Assembly: GCA_004335835.1 (NCBI GenBank)
Contig: RWJK01000256.1
Location: 1-64,000 of the forward strand
From: Scenedesmus sp. ARA3
Taxonomy: Eukaryota; Chlorophyta; Chlorophyceae; Sphaeropleales; Scenedesmaceae
Reading direction: 5' to 3'
DNA length: 64,000 nt
Shown here: piece after piece, positions 25,101 to 37,400 of the stretch
How the letters are laid out: each line of letters starts with the position of its first letter
Numbering within the stretch: the first letter of the stretch is position 1
The notes under the pieces: model-generated
The model's input: only the letters and a program-made list of their open reading frames with translations
Databases searched by the model: none
What the model was told of the DNA's origin: nothing
Program-made: the position numbers and the translations under genes

Positions 25101-26564
25101 TCGCCGTGGCGCTCCCGTCACGCCGTTTTGCACCGGCTGCGTGCGATGTCTCAGAGTATGCAGGCAGGGCTGCGGCCAGTCTTGCTGCATTGACGGCTGC
25201 GCAGACAACTTGGAAACACTGTCTGCTGCTGAGTGTGGGTGTTGCATGGAGGGTCCTGACGCAACTCTTGTCACTTTCTGCTGTGCTTGGCTGTGGGTGG
25301 GGATATGCCTGCCGCCTGCATGTTTCCATTCAGTGGGAAGAGAGGCTACTAGTACTGCGTGTGGATGATGTGACAGCTGATGATTTCTGGCGCGCTGTAC
25401 ATGCGAGTGTACACGAACGTGATACTCAGCACACCCTGTGCCTTCTTTGTTCTAAGAGATGTGGTATAGTGTGGAATTGCTGCTTGGGCTCCGTGTGAAA
25501 CCACGCAGGTGTCCAGTGATTGCTAGCTTGCTACTTGCAGCACCTATTGAGGTGGCCTCAGCTGTGCACGTGCATTGTGCATGCAAGGAGGAAACCAATT
25601 GATATGTGTTGTCCGCTGATGGTATGTATGCTTTTCTGTGATCCTGCCCTGTAGACCTCTTTCACTGCATCCGCCTCGATGTCTCGTGTGCCACCCTGCT
25701 TGCGGCGCACGCATCTGCAAGACTGTGCACAGCTTCAACCAGCACCTGTGCTCTTGCCGCCAGCTGTGCTGTGCTGATTTGCAGCTGTTCAGCGCGCACC
25801 ACGCTAGCCAATTGTGTACTGCTGGGTGTGCCCATCTGCACGACTCGCCTAGCCCCAGGACTGCGTGCTGCACATGGCAGCGGGAGGGTGTTAAGCACGC
25901 TGCATTGAGCGTGCCTTCTTGTTGGATTATCTGTCTGCTGCTTTTGACTCGCAATGTGTGCGGCAGCCACGCACTTGCTGTGCTGCCTGCTGCCGCATGG
26001 GATAGTCCCGCACTGTCTATTTGCTGCTTTGCGCAGCGCAGCTCGGCTGCGGTGCTGCAAGCATGCGCTGTTTTCACTGCAAGCCTCATTCCTGCTTGCG
26101 TACCAAGCCGCCGTGCACTGTGTCCTTGCTACAACCCTGCTCTAGCATGCCCTCGTGCTGCTTGCAGCCTTGGCTAGCCCTCTCTTCCATGTGGCTTGTG
26201 GTCGAGTTCAATTCACAGCCAAGTCAAATGTATTACGTGCTGGACTCGCGCCCCGCAAGCTGCATGTTGGGCTGTGCTGCTCTGCTGCCTTGCAGCAAGG
26301 CAGCCTGCTGCGATTGCTGGCATGGCTGCAGTGAGGCTGCCTGACACGCCAGCAGCACCCCGTGCTGCGCTGGAGGGGGGTTGAGCATCAGTAACATCAG
26401 TGAGGTACACAGTGCATGCACTGCCCATGCTTTGTTGGCAGTGTGAGGGTGGTGTAGTGTTGCTGCTTGTTGGCTGCTCATGAGTCGAGCGAGCTGAGGC
26501 ATGGCTGTTGAGTGTGGGCCGCCTCTTGGACGACTGGTTGACGTTGTTTGATATACCAGGGGAT

Positions 26565-26752
26565 GTGTACGTACACCAGTATGTACACCAGTATACCAGT
26601 ACGTATGTGTACGTACACCAGTATGTACACTAGTGTACTGGCAGCAGCTTGTCACTCTAAGCATGGCCTACCTGGCTGTGGCTCGAGTGACATCTGTTGT
26701 GCCATTGCTGGCATGAGTGCCATGCTTTGAATCGAAATGTACTGTACAGTAC
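26565..26752. promoter_or_regulatory. Dense cluster of GTAC cores (possible SBP-protein target)
   Basis: Eleven GTAC tetramers occur in 188 bp: at 26568, 26572, 26584, 26600, 26610, 26614, 26626, 26636, 26739, 26744 and 26749. Fewer than one is expected by chance. Eight of them sit in a degenerate tandem array built from GTACGTACACCAGTAT-like units (26555-26642), and three in TGTACTGTACAGTACC. GTAC is the invariant core bound by SBP-domain proteins, one of which is encoded in this window. Alternatively this is only a microsatellite-like array; a regulatory role is an inference. Confidence 0.35.
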
Positions 26753-27344
26753 CACTTACAGCGATGTAACAAGATGATATCACGCTGCTCCCAGACTGCA
26801 AAGCACCAAGGTGAATGCATAGCTGCGCACCTTCAAGCATTGCTGGACCAGGAGAGCCCCGCACATGCCCCTGTGCCCCGTGGGCTGCCATGCAGGCAAA
26901 GCTGTTCATTCGGCACAGCATCATGCATTGTGTAACGTCAACCTCTGCATGCTGATCACGTTGAGCCCTCACGGCCGCTCAATTGGGGGTGTTGCATTGT
27001 GCTTGTAACGTGTGACCTGCAACCACCTGTATTGTACAGCAATGCGAACAACCGCACGCTGCCAGGCACCGGTGTGGTACCACACCAGGCTTGCAAGCCA
27101 ATCAATTGGCTGTCAATAATTACAACAGCTCTGTGTGCGTGGGTGGCTGCATTCGGAGGCTGACAGGCATGCCTGCCAGGCAACGGCTGCCTTGGCACCT
27201 CTGCAGGCCGCGCAGTACTGCACACGAGTGTGTCAGGCACGGTGTGCTATACTCCTCAACACTTACATGCCAGCAGGCAGGCCACCACGGATCCGATGCG
27301 ACAAACGCACGGCCTGCATGATGTTCAGCCATTACTATGGCATG

Positions 27345-27349
27345 TTACA
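27345..27349 (-). terminator. Candidate poly(A) signal TGTAA for the TPS gene
   Basis: TTACA on the plus strand is TGTAA on the minus strand, 66 nt after the TPS stop codon. Confidence 0.35.
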
Positions 27350-27414
27350 GTCAGAGCAACATGCAGCGACATGCACGTTGCTGGCAAGCGGCTGCCGCAT
27401 AGCTATGAACAACA

Positions 27415-29201
27415 CTACGCATGCCAGCTCAGCCCGCCAGGATCTTCGCCGCCTGCCTGCCCCTCGTCGCTCGCTGCTCGCCGCCGCCGCTGCTGCGCCT
27501 GCGCGGCTGCATGCTGCTGCCGCAGCAGCAGTAGCTGCTGCCGCTGGCTGGCAAAGCCATCAGCACCCAGCAGCTGCCTCGGCGACGTCACACCCTGCTG
27601 CTGCTGCTGCTGCGGATGCGGATGCAGGCGCATGTCTGCCTGCGCATCCTCTGCAACTGCACTGCCGCCCGCGCTAACCGCACTATGGCCTCCTGACGAC
27701 GACCGGCCGCCCAACACATTGCCTATGAGTGAATCGCCAGCAGCAAAGCCCTGCAGGCTGCCTTGACTCACAAAGCCGGGTGTGCTGCTGCCGCCAGACT
27801 GCCTCCTCCCAGGGAAGCCACCCAGCACTGGATGATGCTGCATTTGCTGCATCTGCTGCATCTGGATCTGTTGCGCGCGCTGCTGCTCGTGCAGCGCAGA
27901 CACCGCCTCGATCGCATGCAGGATCGCGTCCGAACCCGAGCAATCGCCGCCGCCGCCGCTTGCGCCGGCTGCATTTGAGCCGCCCGCGCTGCCGCTCGCT
28001 GCGCCGCTGCTCAAGCCGCCCATACTGCTATCCCCCGTGGCGCCTCTACTCCCTAACCCCAAACCCCCATCCCCTCCCCTGCTGTGCAGCATGGACGCCT
28101 GGTCGTCACTCAAATGAGACATCGATCCGCCAAGGCTCCCAGGCCCCTCACTTCTGCCTGGCCACATCACTGACTCAAGCAGCCCGCCCACATCGTTACT
28201 TCCAGACAGGCTGTAGCGGGCCTTGCTCCTGCTGCGGCCCACTGAGCACGTGAACAGGAATTTCGGCGGGAACTGCAGCAGGCCCTTTGTAGTGAAGGAG
28301 GAGCCGTTGCCGCTGCTGCCGCCACTCCCTCGGTCAGTTACACCATTGCCGAGGCCTAACTCCCTGCTGCTGCCGCCACTGCCGCCGCCGCTGCTGTTAC
28401 GTTTGTGACGCACGAGGGGCGAGCTGGCGGCGGCTCCATTGCCGCTGCCAGCAGCAGCAGCTGTGGCTGCTGCTGTGTCTATGGCTTGTTGTTGCGCGTG
28501 CTGCAGTTGGGCCTGTTGGGCTTGCACCTGCTGCTGCTGGTTGTATAGCTGCTGCAGCGGCGGCGACATCGCCCGTAACTGCTGCTGCTGCTGCTGCTGC
28601 TGCTGCAGCTGGGCCTGCTGTGACACGAGCTCCTGCAGCTGCTGTGTTTGCTGCTGCTGCAGCTGGCTGCTGAAAGACAACTCCCCTTGCAGTATGCCTT
28701 CAGGAACAGGGCCGCTGCTATTGCGGCTGCTGCTGGCAGTACCTGCTTCTGCCTGCTGCTGCTGCTGGTGGTGCTGCTGCTGCTGCTGCCGCTGAGTTCT
28801 GCGTGTCTTAGCTGCGGCATACACCCCGGCTGTGCTGCTGTCCTGCTGCTTTGCTGCTTCTTCCAGCGGATACGTCGGCGACTTTGGTGGCAGGCCTACT
28901 GCTGTAGGTGTGCTACTGCTTATGCTGCTGTTGGCGGCCACTGCGCTGCCTTCAACACTTCCGCTGTTGCCACTGCTGCTGCTGCTGCCTGCGGCATCCT
29001 GCTGCACCTTGGCAGTGCTTGCTGCAGCAGCATCTGCCCCGCTGCTGCTGCCACCCGCTGCTGCTGCAGCCTGATCCTCTGCCGCACCCTGTGCCCCGGC
29101 GGCTTCCGCAGCACCAGCAGGCAAGCTGCTGCTGCTGCTGCTGTTGGAAAACAGCCTATGGGTCCCCACCCCGATGGCTTTCCTGCCGCCGGGCACCTCA
29201 C

Positions 29202-29233
<32 letters not shown>

Positions 29234-29644
29234 GCAGCAGCGCCCAGCCACGCTGACACACTCGTGCCTGCTGCCACAGGGCTGTATGCAGCAGCTAGGC
29301 CAGCTTCATCCAGCTCACAAATTGCATGCAGCGGGTACTGCTGCTGCAGCGCGTCAGGGCCGAAACTCACACTGCTGCTGCCTGCCCCAGGGTTTGCAGC
29401 GGCAGTGCGGCTTGTGCTGCTTGCAGCACCAGCGGCAGCAGCAGCGGCGGCGGCGCTGGCAGCAGCAGCTGCGGCTGCTGCTGCTGCGCTGGTGTTAGAG
29501 GCTTGCTGCAGTGCTGCACGTAGGTCTGCTCTGCTGACGCCCTCGAGTTTGTGGCCCTCAAATAGCAGGTACATGTTCTCGTCTCGGGCCAGGAGGTGGC
29601 CGATGCACAGCACAAAGTCAAACAGCACAGCCTGGCGGTCAAAC

Positions 29645-29696
<52 letters not shown>

Positions 29697-32513
29697 CAGG
29701 TCAGGCGACTTTCACAAAACAGGAGCAGCAAGCACCTGCCATGCAATACAATGCATGGTTCAATCCCAGATCCAGCACCTGCTGCTTCACCTGTCCATGC
29801 CTGCTGACAGGCACATCCCTCTACTCCAGCCTATCAGCACCACAGCAGTACTACACACTGAGCAGGGTACTGTTGCCGCATGTCGCCGCCGCTACATGCT
29901 ACACGCATCGAGGCAGCACAATGAGTTGTCCACGCACCTGCCGGCCCATGATGTGTGCCATGTAGCCCAGAATGCAGCAAAACACACACAGCAGTATTAC
30001 ACATACAGTATACGCATCACACGTGTCAGCGCTCCGAAAGGCACCGCAAAAGCAGCATCAAAAGACAAACATACTAGAAAGCGCGCGCCGCACCTGCCGG
30101 CCCATGATGTGTGCCATGTAGCCCAGGATGCAGCAACACACACAGCAGTACAACCTTGAACCCTACTCCCAAGCCCTTGAGCACAGCAGATAACTAGCCA
30201 GTGCACGCACCTGCCGGCCCATGATGTGTGCCATGTATCCCAGGATGCGCTGCATGGCCAGGCCCTTGGTCACGCCCACGGGGCGCACCTCCACGGAGCG
30301 GCCGCCCTGGATGATCTCCACAGGCGCGTTGCTGATGGGGCCCGTCCACAGGTGCTGCACGGGGCATGGAGAAATGGGGCAACACATACACAGGTTCAGC
30401 GGCGAAAGGTGTCATCAGCAGCACAGCAGCGTCCGTGGTGCGGCGTGGCGTTGCTGATGCGGCCCGTCCACAGGTGCTGCGCGGGGCAGGAACACAAACA
30501 TTGTGTGTCGAGAAGGTTCAAAAAGAGACATCGGGCAGGCAGCAGTTGCCAAACAAAGACGAGACAGCTGCTGGGAATTGCTGATGGGGCCCGTCCACAG
30601 GTGCTGCGCAGGTAGGGGTACAGAAACAGTCAAGGCGTGTGGAAATGAACTTGGAGCCATCAGCAAGGCAGCAGCCGCCACATACCCGCGAAAAACCCTG
30701 GGTTGCTGCGCGCCTCACCTGCAGCAGGTCCCGCGCCTGCAGCCGCCCAAACTCCACGTCGGCGTGCTTGTAGTTCCAGACCAGGCTGGTGTCGCGCACC
30801 TCCACGAAGCTGCGCGGCGTGCGCTCACAGAAGTAGTCCAGCACCAGCTGCACGCTGTCCATCCACTCCTTGGGCAGCGTGTCAAACAGGCACTTCCACT
30901 CCTGCGGCGGCATGGCAGCGGGATCAGAGGATTGAAGGGTGTTGTTAGAAGCAGCAGCGCACAGCTGTCCATCCACTCCTTGGGCAGCATGTCAAACAGG
31001 CACTTCCACTCCTGCAGCAGTAGACACAACAGATTGTTGGCCTCCACTCCTTGGGCAACGTGTGTCGAACAGGCACTTCCACTCCTGCAGCGGCAGCGCA
31101 CAGCAGGTTCTTTTCATCCATTGCTTGCGCAGCGTGCTAAGCCAGCACTTCCACACTGCCAGCGGCGTGGCGTGCCGCAGGGCCAGACGCTTCCTTCTGC
31201 TGCAGTCCGTGCGTTCATCAGTGCACCAATCAAAGCTGTGCGGCTGCAGCTGCTGCAGTGTACAGGAAAGTTGCTGCGTGCTAGTGACCCAATCCACACC
31301 CCACCACTGCTGTCACCGCTGTCAGTCTCAAACACACCGCTGTGCCGCAATCACACTGCACCACCAGCAGCGACGCCCCCCTCACACGCGCACACAGCCC
31401 AGCCCGTCCGCACCACATTACTGTGGCAGGCTATCAGCTTATCGCCAACAACACAACCGCAAGCCACCCAACCAGCTGTCATATGCATGCATGCACACCT
31501 GTGGCAGGTCTGACCCGATGGGCGGCCGCACGTACACGCCGTTCTCTGCAGCCAGCCACACCGGCAGCTCGCCAAAGGTCTCCTCCAGCTTGGCCATCTC
31601 GCTGCCGCTGAAAATGAGCACCTCATTGGCGGGGTCAGCACACAGCTCCTGCAAGAGAGCAGCCAGCAGAAACACAGCAGCAGGTAGCACAGCAAACAGC
31701 ACGGTCAACAATATATTGAGCAGCAGCAGCAACAGTGGAGTAGTCAAGGGAGCGGCCAGTAGAGGAGGGGCCAGGCCTGCTGTGCGCACCACAGGCCAGC
31801 GCGCAGCTCCTGTAGGTGTCAGAGGCAGCAGCGAAGCAGCACGTCAAGCAAGCCCGACAACAGCCTGCGGTTGCAGATGGTCAGCGCCTGTGCTTCACCT
31901 CGGGACAGCGCTGGATGCGCACACACGCACATATCCACTCTGCAACCTCAAGGTGCGGCTGCATTTCATCACATAGAAAAAAATAACCATTCATCACCCC
32001 ACACACCTCGAGGCAGCGCAGGATGCGCGGGTTGACTCGTGTGAGGGCCTTGATCTGGTCAAAGTGGCGCTTGGGCTGCCGCGGCGCCTCCACTGCCGTG
32101 GTGAGCGTGGCGTTGTAGCCCAGCACGATTAGGCGGCGGCTGCTGCTGCCGTAGCCGCGCACAACCTGCAGGCAGGGGTGCGGCGATGTAAGCAGCCAAT
32201 GGTTGCTGGTGAAATGCAGTAGAAATGGGATACTTTATGCAGTTTTCATCGCAGCAGCGCACGGACGTGTACCAACGGAACCAGCAGTACACAAGACCTG
32301 TGGCGCACCTGCAGGCAATCGCACTGTTATCTTGCACCATGTGGCTGCCAGTCAGCAACAGAGGATTCTAGAAGCACATAAAAACTCGCAGCTGCACCAG
32401 CAGCGCCTGCTGCCCACCTCCGCCACCTCCAGCTCGGGCGGTGTGTGCCTCAGGCGCAGGTCAGCCTCGATGTGTGTGTCATTCAGCTCGCTGATGAAGG
32501 TGTCCGCCCACGT

Positions 32514-32555
<42 letters not shown>

Positions 32556-34448
32556 GCAGCAGCAGCGGCAGCAGCACCAGGCAATGCACAGCAGTCCAAC
32601 AGCCATACAAACAAGCAAACGTGGACGTGGTGGCATGGCCTGTAATGCATAATCACACCAGGCAGCGCCGCACCAACCGGCATGCCACAAGCAGCACGTA
32701 TCCACAACAGTCGCCATCAGCAGGCAGCCGCTGTGTGCGCACACATACCTGTGCGGTGTGTGTGGCCACGTGCATGAAGTTCTGCCTGTGCCGCTCTCGG
32801 CGCTCCTCCTCACTCATGGTCAGCGCATCCTCAATGGCAGCAGCAACATCATTAATGTTCCAGGGGTTAACCAGGATGGAGCCTGACGCAGCGGCAGAGA
32901 ACAAGCAGTGATGGCAGCAGAACAGTTGAAGTCAGTGTTGCAGCAAGTACAGCATGCTCAAAACGAGCTTTACGGAACCAGGCATCAAGGCTGCCGCAGA
33001 TTTGATGTTCAGGGGTTGACCAGGATGGAGCCTGCAGGCGGGAGTGGCAGCAGCAGAAATGAGAGTTGGCAGCAAGTACAGCATGCGCAAAAACAACGCT
33101 TGACCAGGCACCAGGCACCAAGGCTGCCAGGGTTCGGTGGCAGGGCGCATCACACAGCCCCGGGTCTCAAAAGCCTTGCAAGCTGACTTTCACTTGTCCT
33201 GTCTGTCGCACCTGCCCCAAGGCTCTCCGCTGCGCCCGCAAACTCTGACAGCGCCAGCACGCAGATGGCAGGGCAATCCAGCACAAGATCGAAAAACGGT
33301 TATCCTGCACAGAACAACACTTGCGCGCCGCACCTGCGCCGAGGCTCTGCGCCGCTCCCGCAAACTCGGACAGCACCAGCATGCAGATGGCAAGACAAAT
33401 CACGCAGTTGACAGGACATATCCAGTACAGACTTCAACATCGCACTCATCCTGCATACAACAACACCTGCGCTCCGCACCTGCGCCCAGGCTCTGTGCCG
33501 CTCCCGCAAACTCGGACAGCACCAGCACGCCCGCATTGTCTGCCTGGCAGGCCACGTACTCGTAGCTCACAAGGTTCATGCCGTCACGCAGCGACGTGAT
33601 CAGCGCCACGTCTGCGAACAGGCGGCGGTCAAGGGCGGTGGTCAAACTACTGCTACCAAAGAGCGAGACACGCAGCCGAACATGAGAGGGGAAGCAGGCA
33701 TGTAGGCACCCGTGGCTACATTGTCCGACTAGGCAAAAGTGCTGCAAAGAGAGCAGCGTCGCCATTCATACAGGTTAAACGCAGCACACAGAGCAGCGGG
33801 GCTCACCCGTGACCGCGTACAGCGCGCAGAGCTGGTTGCAACATGAGGCGTGCAAGATCAGGCTGCAAACACATGCCTTGCTGTACATAACACATCCAAT
33901 GGCCCCACCCCGGCTCACCCGTGACGGCATACAGCGCGCACAGCTGTCTGTGGCATAAGGCTTGCAAGTGCAGGCTGCCAGCGCATGCTTGCTTCAAAAA
34001 CATGTATCTGAAAAACATGTATCAAAGATAATTGCCACTCTTGACTTACCCGTGACTGCATACAGCGCGCAGAGCTCGTGGAAGCTGAGCTGCCTGTCCA
34101 GGTGGTGGATGGGCACGTAGGTCAGCGTGCCAAAGGCGCCGTTGATGCGCCCCACGATCTCGTGCACCATGCTGCGCAGCTTCTGGTACTCCGGCACGTC
34201 AGTGCGACTGGGCACCGCAATCTGCAGCCGTGTGGAGGTAGAAACATACAGGCAAGCAACTGGTGAGGAACGCATCGGCACAACAGCGCCGCTTGTCAGA
34301 CTGGCATTCATGGTCGCTGCGCATGCCAGTGTCGTGCACGCGGCCAGTTGGCCTGCAAGTTGGCAAAGAGGTACCGTACCTGCTAACTGGATAGATGTCC
34401 TGCAAGCACGCACCGCCTGTTGGCTGCTTGTTGCAGTGTTGCAGTGTT

Positions 34449-34499
<51 letters not shown>

Positions 34500-37400
34500 T
34501 CGCGGGGCTCACCTGCACCAGCAGCACCTTGTCGCGCCACTCGGGGTGCTCGTGCAGGAACTTCTCGAAGGCCAGCAGCTTCTGAGGGATGCCCTTGATC
34601 ATGTCCAGCCGGTCCACGCCCAGCATCACCTGCAGGCGCGGCAGCAGCAGCAGCAGCAGCAGCAGCAAAATGAAAGTTAGGACTATGCTCTGCTTAAGGG
34701 GACAGTGCTTGGGTATGCCCCTTGATCATGTCCAGGTGATCCATGCCCAGCATCACCTGCAGAGGCGGCAGCAGCAGCATGATGAAAGCTGAGACTATGT
34801 AGGTCGCTGTGATTGAACAATGCAGGGGGTGCCCGTGATCATGTCCACGCTGTCCACACCAAGCATCACCTGATGAGGCGGCAGCAGCAGCAGCAGCACA
34901 TTAAAACCTGAGCCCATGTCCTGTTTCAATGTAGCTGACAGGCGGAACAGAGGGCTGTTGAGATATGCATTGCTCAGTCATACTCAGCCGGTCAACGCCC
35001 ACCCAGCTGCTGCTGCAGCAGCATAATAAGCAGAGCTGCAGCCCGCTCTGCGCCACCTTGCGCCCCACGCATCTATTGAGCAGCTTGGCATGTCCTGCTT
35101 GAAACGCAACTGGCAGGCCGAACCGGGGGCTGGTTGAGGCATGCATAGCTAAGTGATATCCAGCCTGTCAACACCACCCAGCTGCTGCCGCCGCAGCATG
35201 ATAAGCAGTGCCGCAGCATGATAAGCAGTGCCACAGCATGATAAGCAGTGCCACAGCCCGCGCCACCGCACCTTGCGCCCCGCGTATCTGTTGAGCAGCT
35301 TGGCGATGTTCATCTGCACCTCCTGCGTCTCCAGCGCCTGCGCGAAGCGCTCCGGGTCGATGCCGATGGGGAAGGCGGCCACGCGCGCCACGCTGGGAGG
35401 CGGGAAAAGCAGCGGCACCAAATTTCATACATCAAGACGCAGGCGCAATGTTGCGGGGGCGCAGACACCCGGGCAAGCAAGCAGCTGTGCTGAGCACCAC
35501 ACTATGTCATGGATTCAAACGACCCCTTCAAGAGAGCCGCACCTGCCGTTGTCCTCCACGCCCTCGGGCGTGCCCTCCAGACCACTCCAGTTGTCTTGCC
35601 AGCTGGTCACCACCAGATCGTCGGCAACACAACCGGCACGCCGCACAGAACGGCACCTGCCGTTGTCCTCCTTGTCCACACCAGGCCCATCAATGATTGC
35701 AACGTGCAAGCACTACTCCAAGTCAAACAACACCCCTGTCACAAAGTCAATATTCGCACCTGCCGTTGTCCTCCACGCCCTCAGGGGTGCCCTCAAGGCC
35801 CAAAATGCGCGTGCAGCTGGATATGAAGTGGCGCGCGTAGTCGTAGGTGTGGAAGCCGATCAGGTCGGCGCGCAGCGTGGCGCGCAGCACCTCCTCGCGC
35901 ACCGGCAGCGTGCGGTAGATCTCACTGCTGGGGAAGGGCGTGTGCAGGAACCAGCCCACCTGCAGAGGGGAGAGGTTTACAATTTTTTGTAACTGTGTTG
36001 TGATTGCAGGGTGTGCGCAGTGTCAGCCATGGCTTGGCCTGTTGCTATTGTGCGGCCGATAGATGAAGCCGCCAGGACAGCAGCAGCGGCGCTGACCGAA
36101 TGCCGCTGCTGAGACATCAGCACAGCAAGCTGCCTGTTCACTTTTCACACATGCATGTTATGTTTTGACCCTATGGTAACACGACCCACCTTGATGCGCG
36201 GCACGGCGTTCTTGAGTATGCTGGGCAGCAGCATGAGGTGGTAGTCCTGCACCCACACCATGTCCCCGGGCTGGTAGCAGTGCAGCACAACCTCGCCAAA
36301 GCGGTCGTTGGCCTGCAGCGGCAGCAGCAGCAGCAGATGAGTTCATTCAGCTGTGTGCAGTTGATGAAAGCCCAGTAAGCATACTGCGTGGGTAGGCCCG
36401 GCAGCACCACCTTGCCGCAGCGGTCGTTGGCCTGGGGCAGCAGCAGCAGCAGTGGTGACGGCAGCAGCAGCAGCAGCAGCAGCAGCAGCGGGATGTTGCA
36501 GAGGAAAAGACAGCGCCCAGCTTGGTAGCCACAGAGCAGCCTAGGCCGGTTGCTGCTGCCGCACTCAATTCCAGCCACTCGTTGTCACCAGCTCCCCACA
36601 AAGCAATAGCCCACAAGCATTGGCCCTGCCGCAATGATGCATCAATCACGCCTTCAACCCAAGCGCGCGCGCCACTGCATCTGCAGCATTCCATTCTGCC
36701 CCGCGCCACTCCATCCCCGCCGCACCTGCTGGTACGCGCCCCACTGCATCTGCAGCACACCATGCAGCTTCAGCCCATTGCTTACATGTATGTAACTCTC
36801 TGTTAACACCACACCACACTACAGCCACCGCACCTGCTGATAGGCCCCCCACTGCATCTGCAGCGTCTGGTGCTCGCCCCACCCCCACCGCACCGCAGCT
36901 GCTTGCATGCCACTGCATCAGCATCACCCTGAGCTTTCTTTCCTTTACTGCATCCCCGCCGCACCTGCTGGTATGCGCCCCACTGCATCTGCAGCGTCTG
37001 GTGCTCGCCTAGCCGCTGCCAGCCATCCAGCTGCAGCGGCACATAGTGGAACAGCTGCCACAGCACACTGTTGCAGAAGCCATTGTAGTACAAGTCCAGC
37101 AAGCCGGACTCCAGCCACACGGGCAGGTAGCCCTCGCGCTTCAGCATGGCGGCCAGAGCGTCCCTGTCGCGCCCCGGCTTTACGTAGATGCCTGCATGTG
37201 GCAGCACAGCACAAGGAGAGGTGGTTTGGTACGTGGTGAGGTGCTGCTGCAAGCCAGTGCATCCTTGTCACGCCCCGGCTTCAGGTAGATGCCCGCACGG
37301 CAGGAGTTTGGGGGTTTAGTTTCATATAGCAGTTCAGTTGAGTTCTGTAGTACCGGTGGGCAGCGAAGCGATGTCGCGCCCTGGCTTCACGTAGATGCCT

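Larger units (their letters stand above)
19176..27414. other. 8.2-kb gene-poor region between convergent genes
   Basis: No reading frame here has a recognisable domain or a plausible chain of exons. The plus strand is TG-rich over most of 19.2-26 kb, like the introns and 3' ends of plus-strand genes in this window; the skew reverses near 27 kb, where the minus-strand TPS gene ends. This fits a very long plus-strand 3' UTR or a long non-coding transcript downstream of the cyclin gene. Local features are a CA-rich tract near 20361-20430, the GTAC-dense block at 26565-26752, and candidate TTACA (minus TGTAA) sites near 27262 and 27345. Confidence 0.45.

Noticed and set aside
25544..26177. Overlapping frames of ~180 codons on both strands
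   Set aside because: Both are open because the segment is Cys/Ala/His-codon-rich low complexity; neither shows a domain or splice sites with partners.
29748..29775. tRNA T-arm-like GGTTCAATCCC
   Set aside because: The flanking bases do not form the T-stem, and no acceptor or anticodon arm can be placed around it; it is intronic TPS sequence.
30503..31976. Plus-strand frames of 336 and 345 codons
   Set aside because: They lie antisense to TPS exons 13-15 and the repeated junction copies, and their internal repeats come from those copies.
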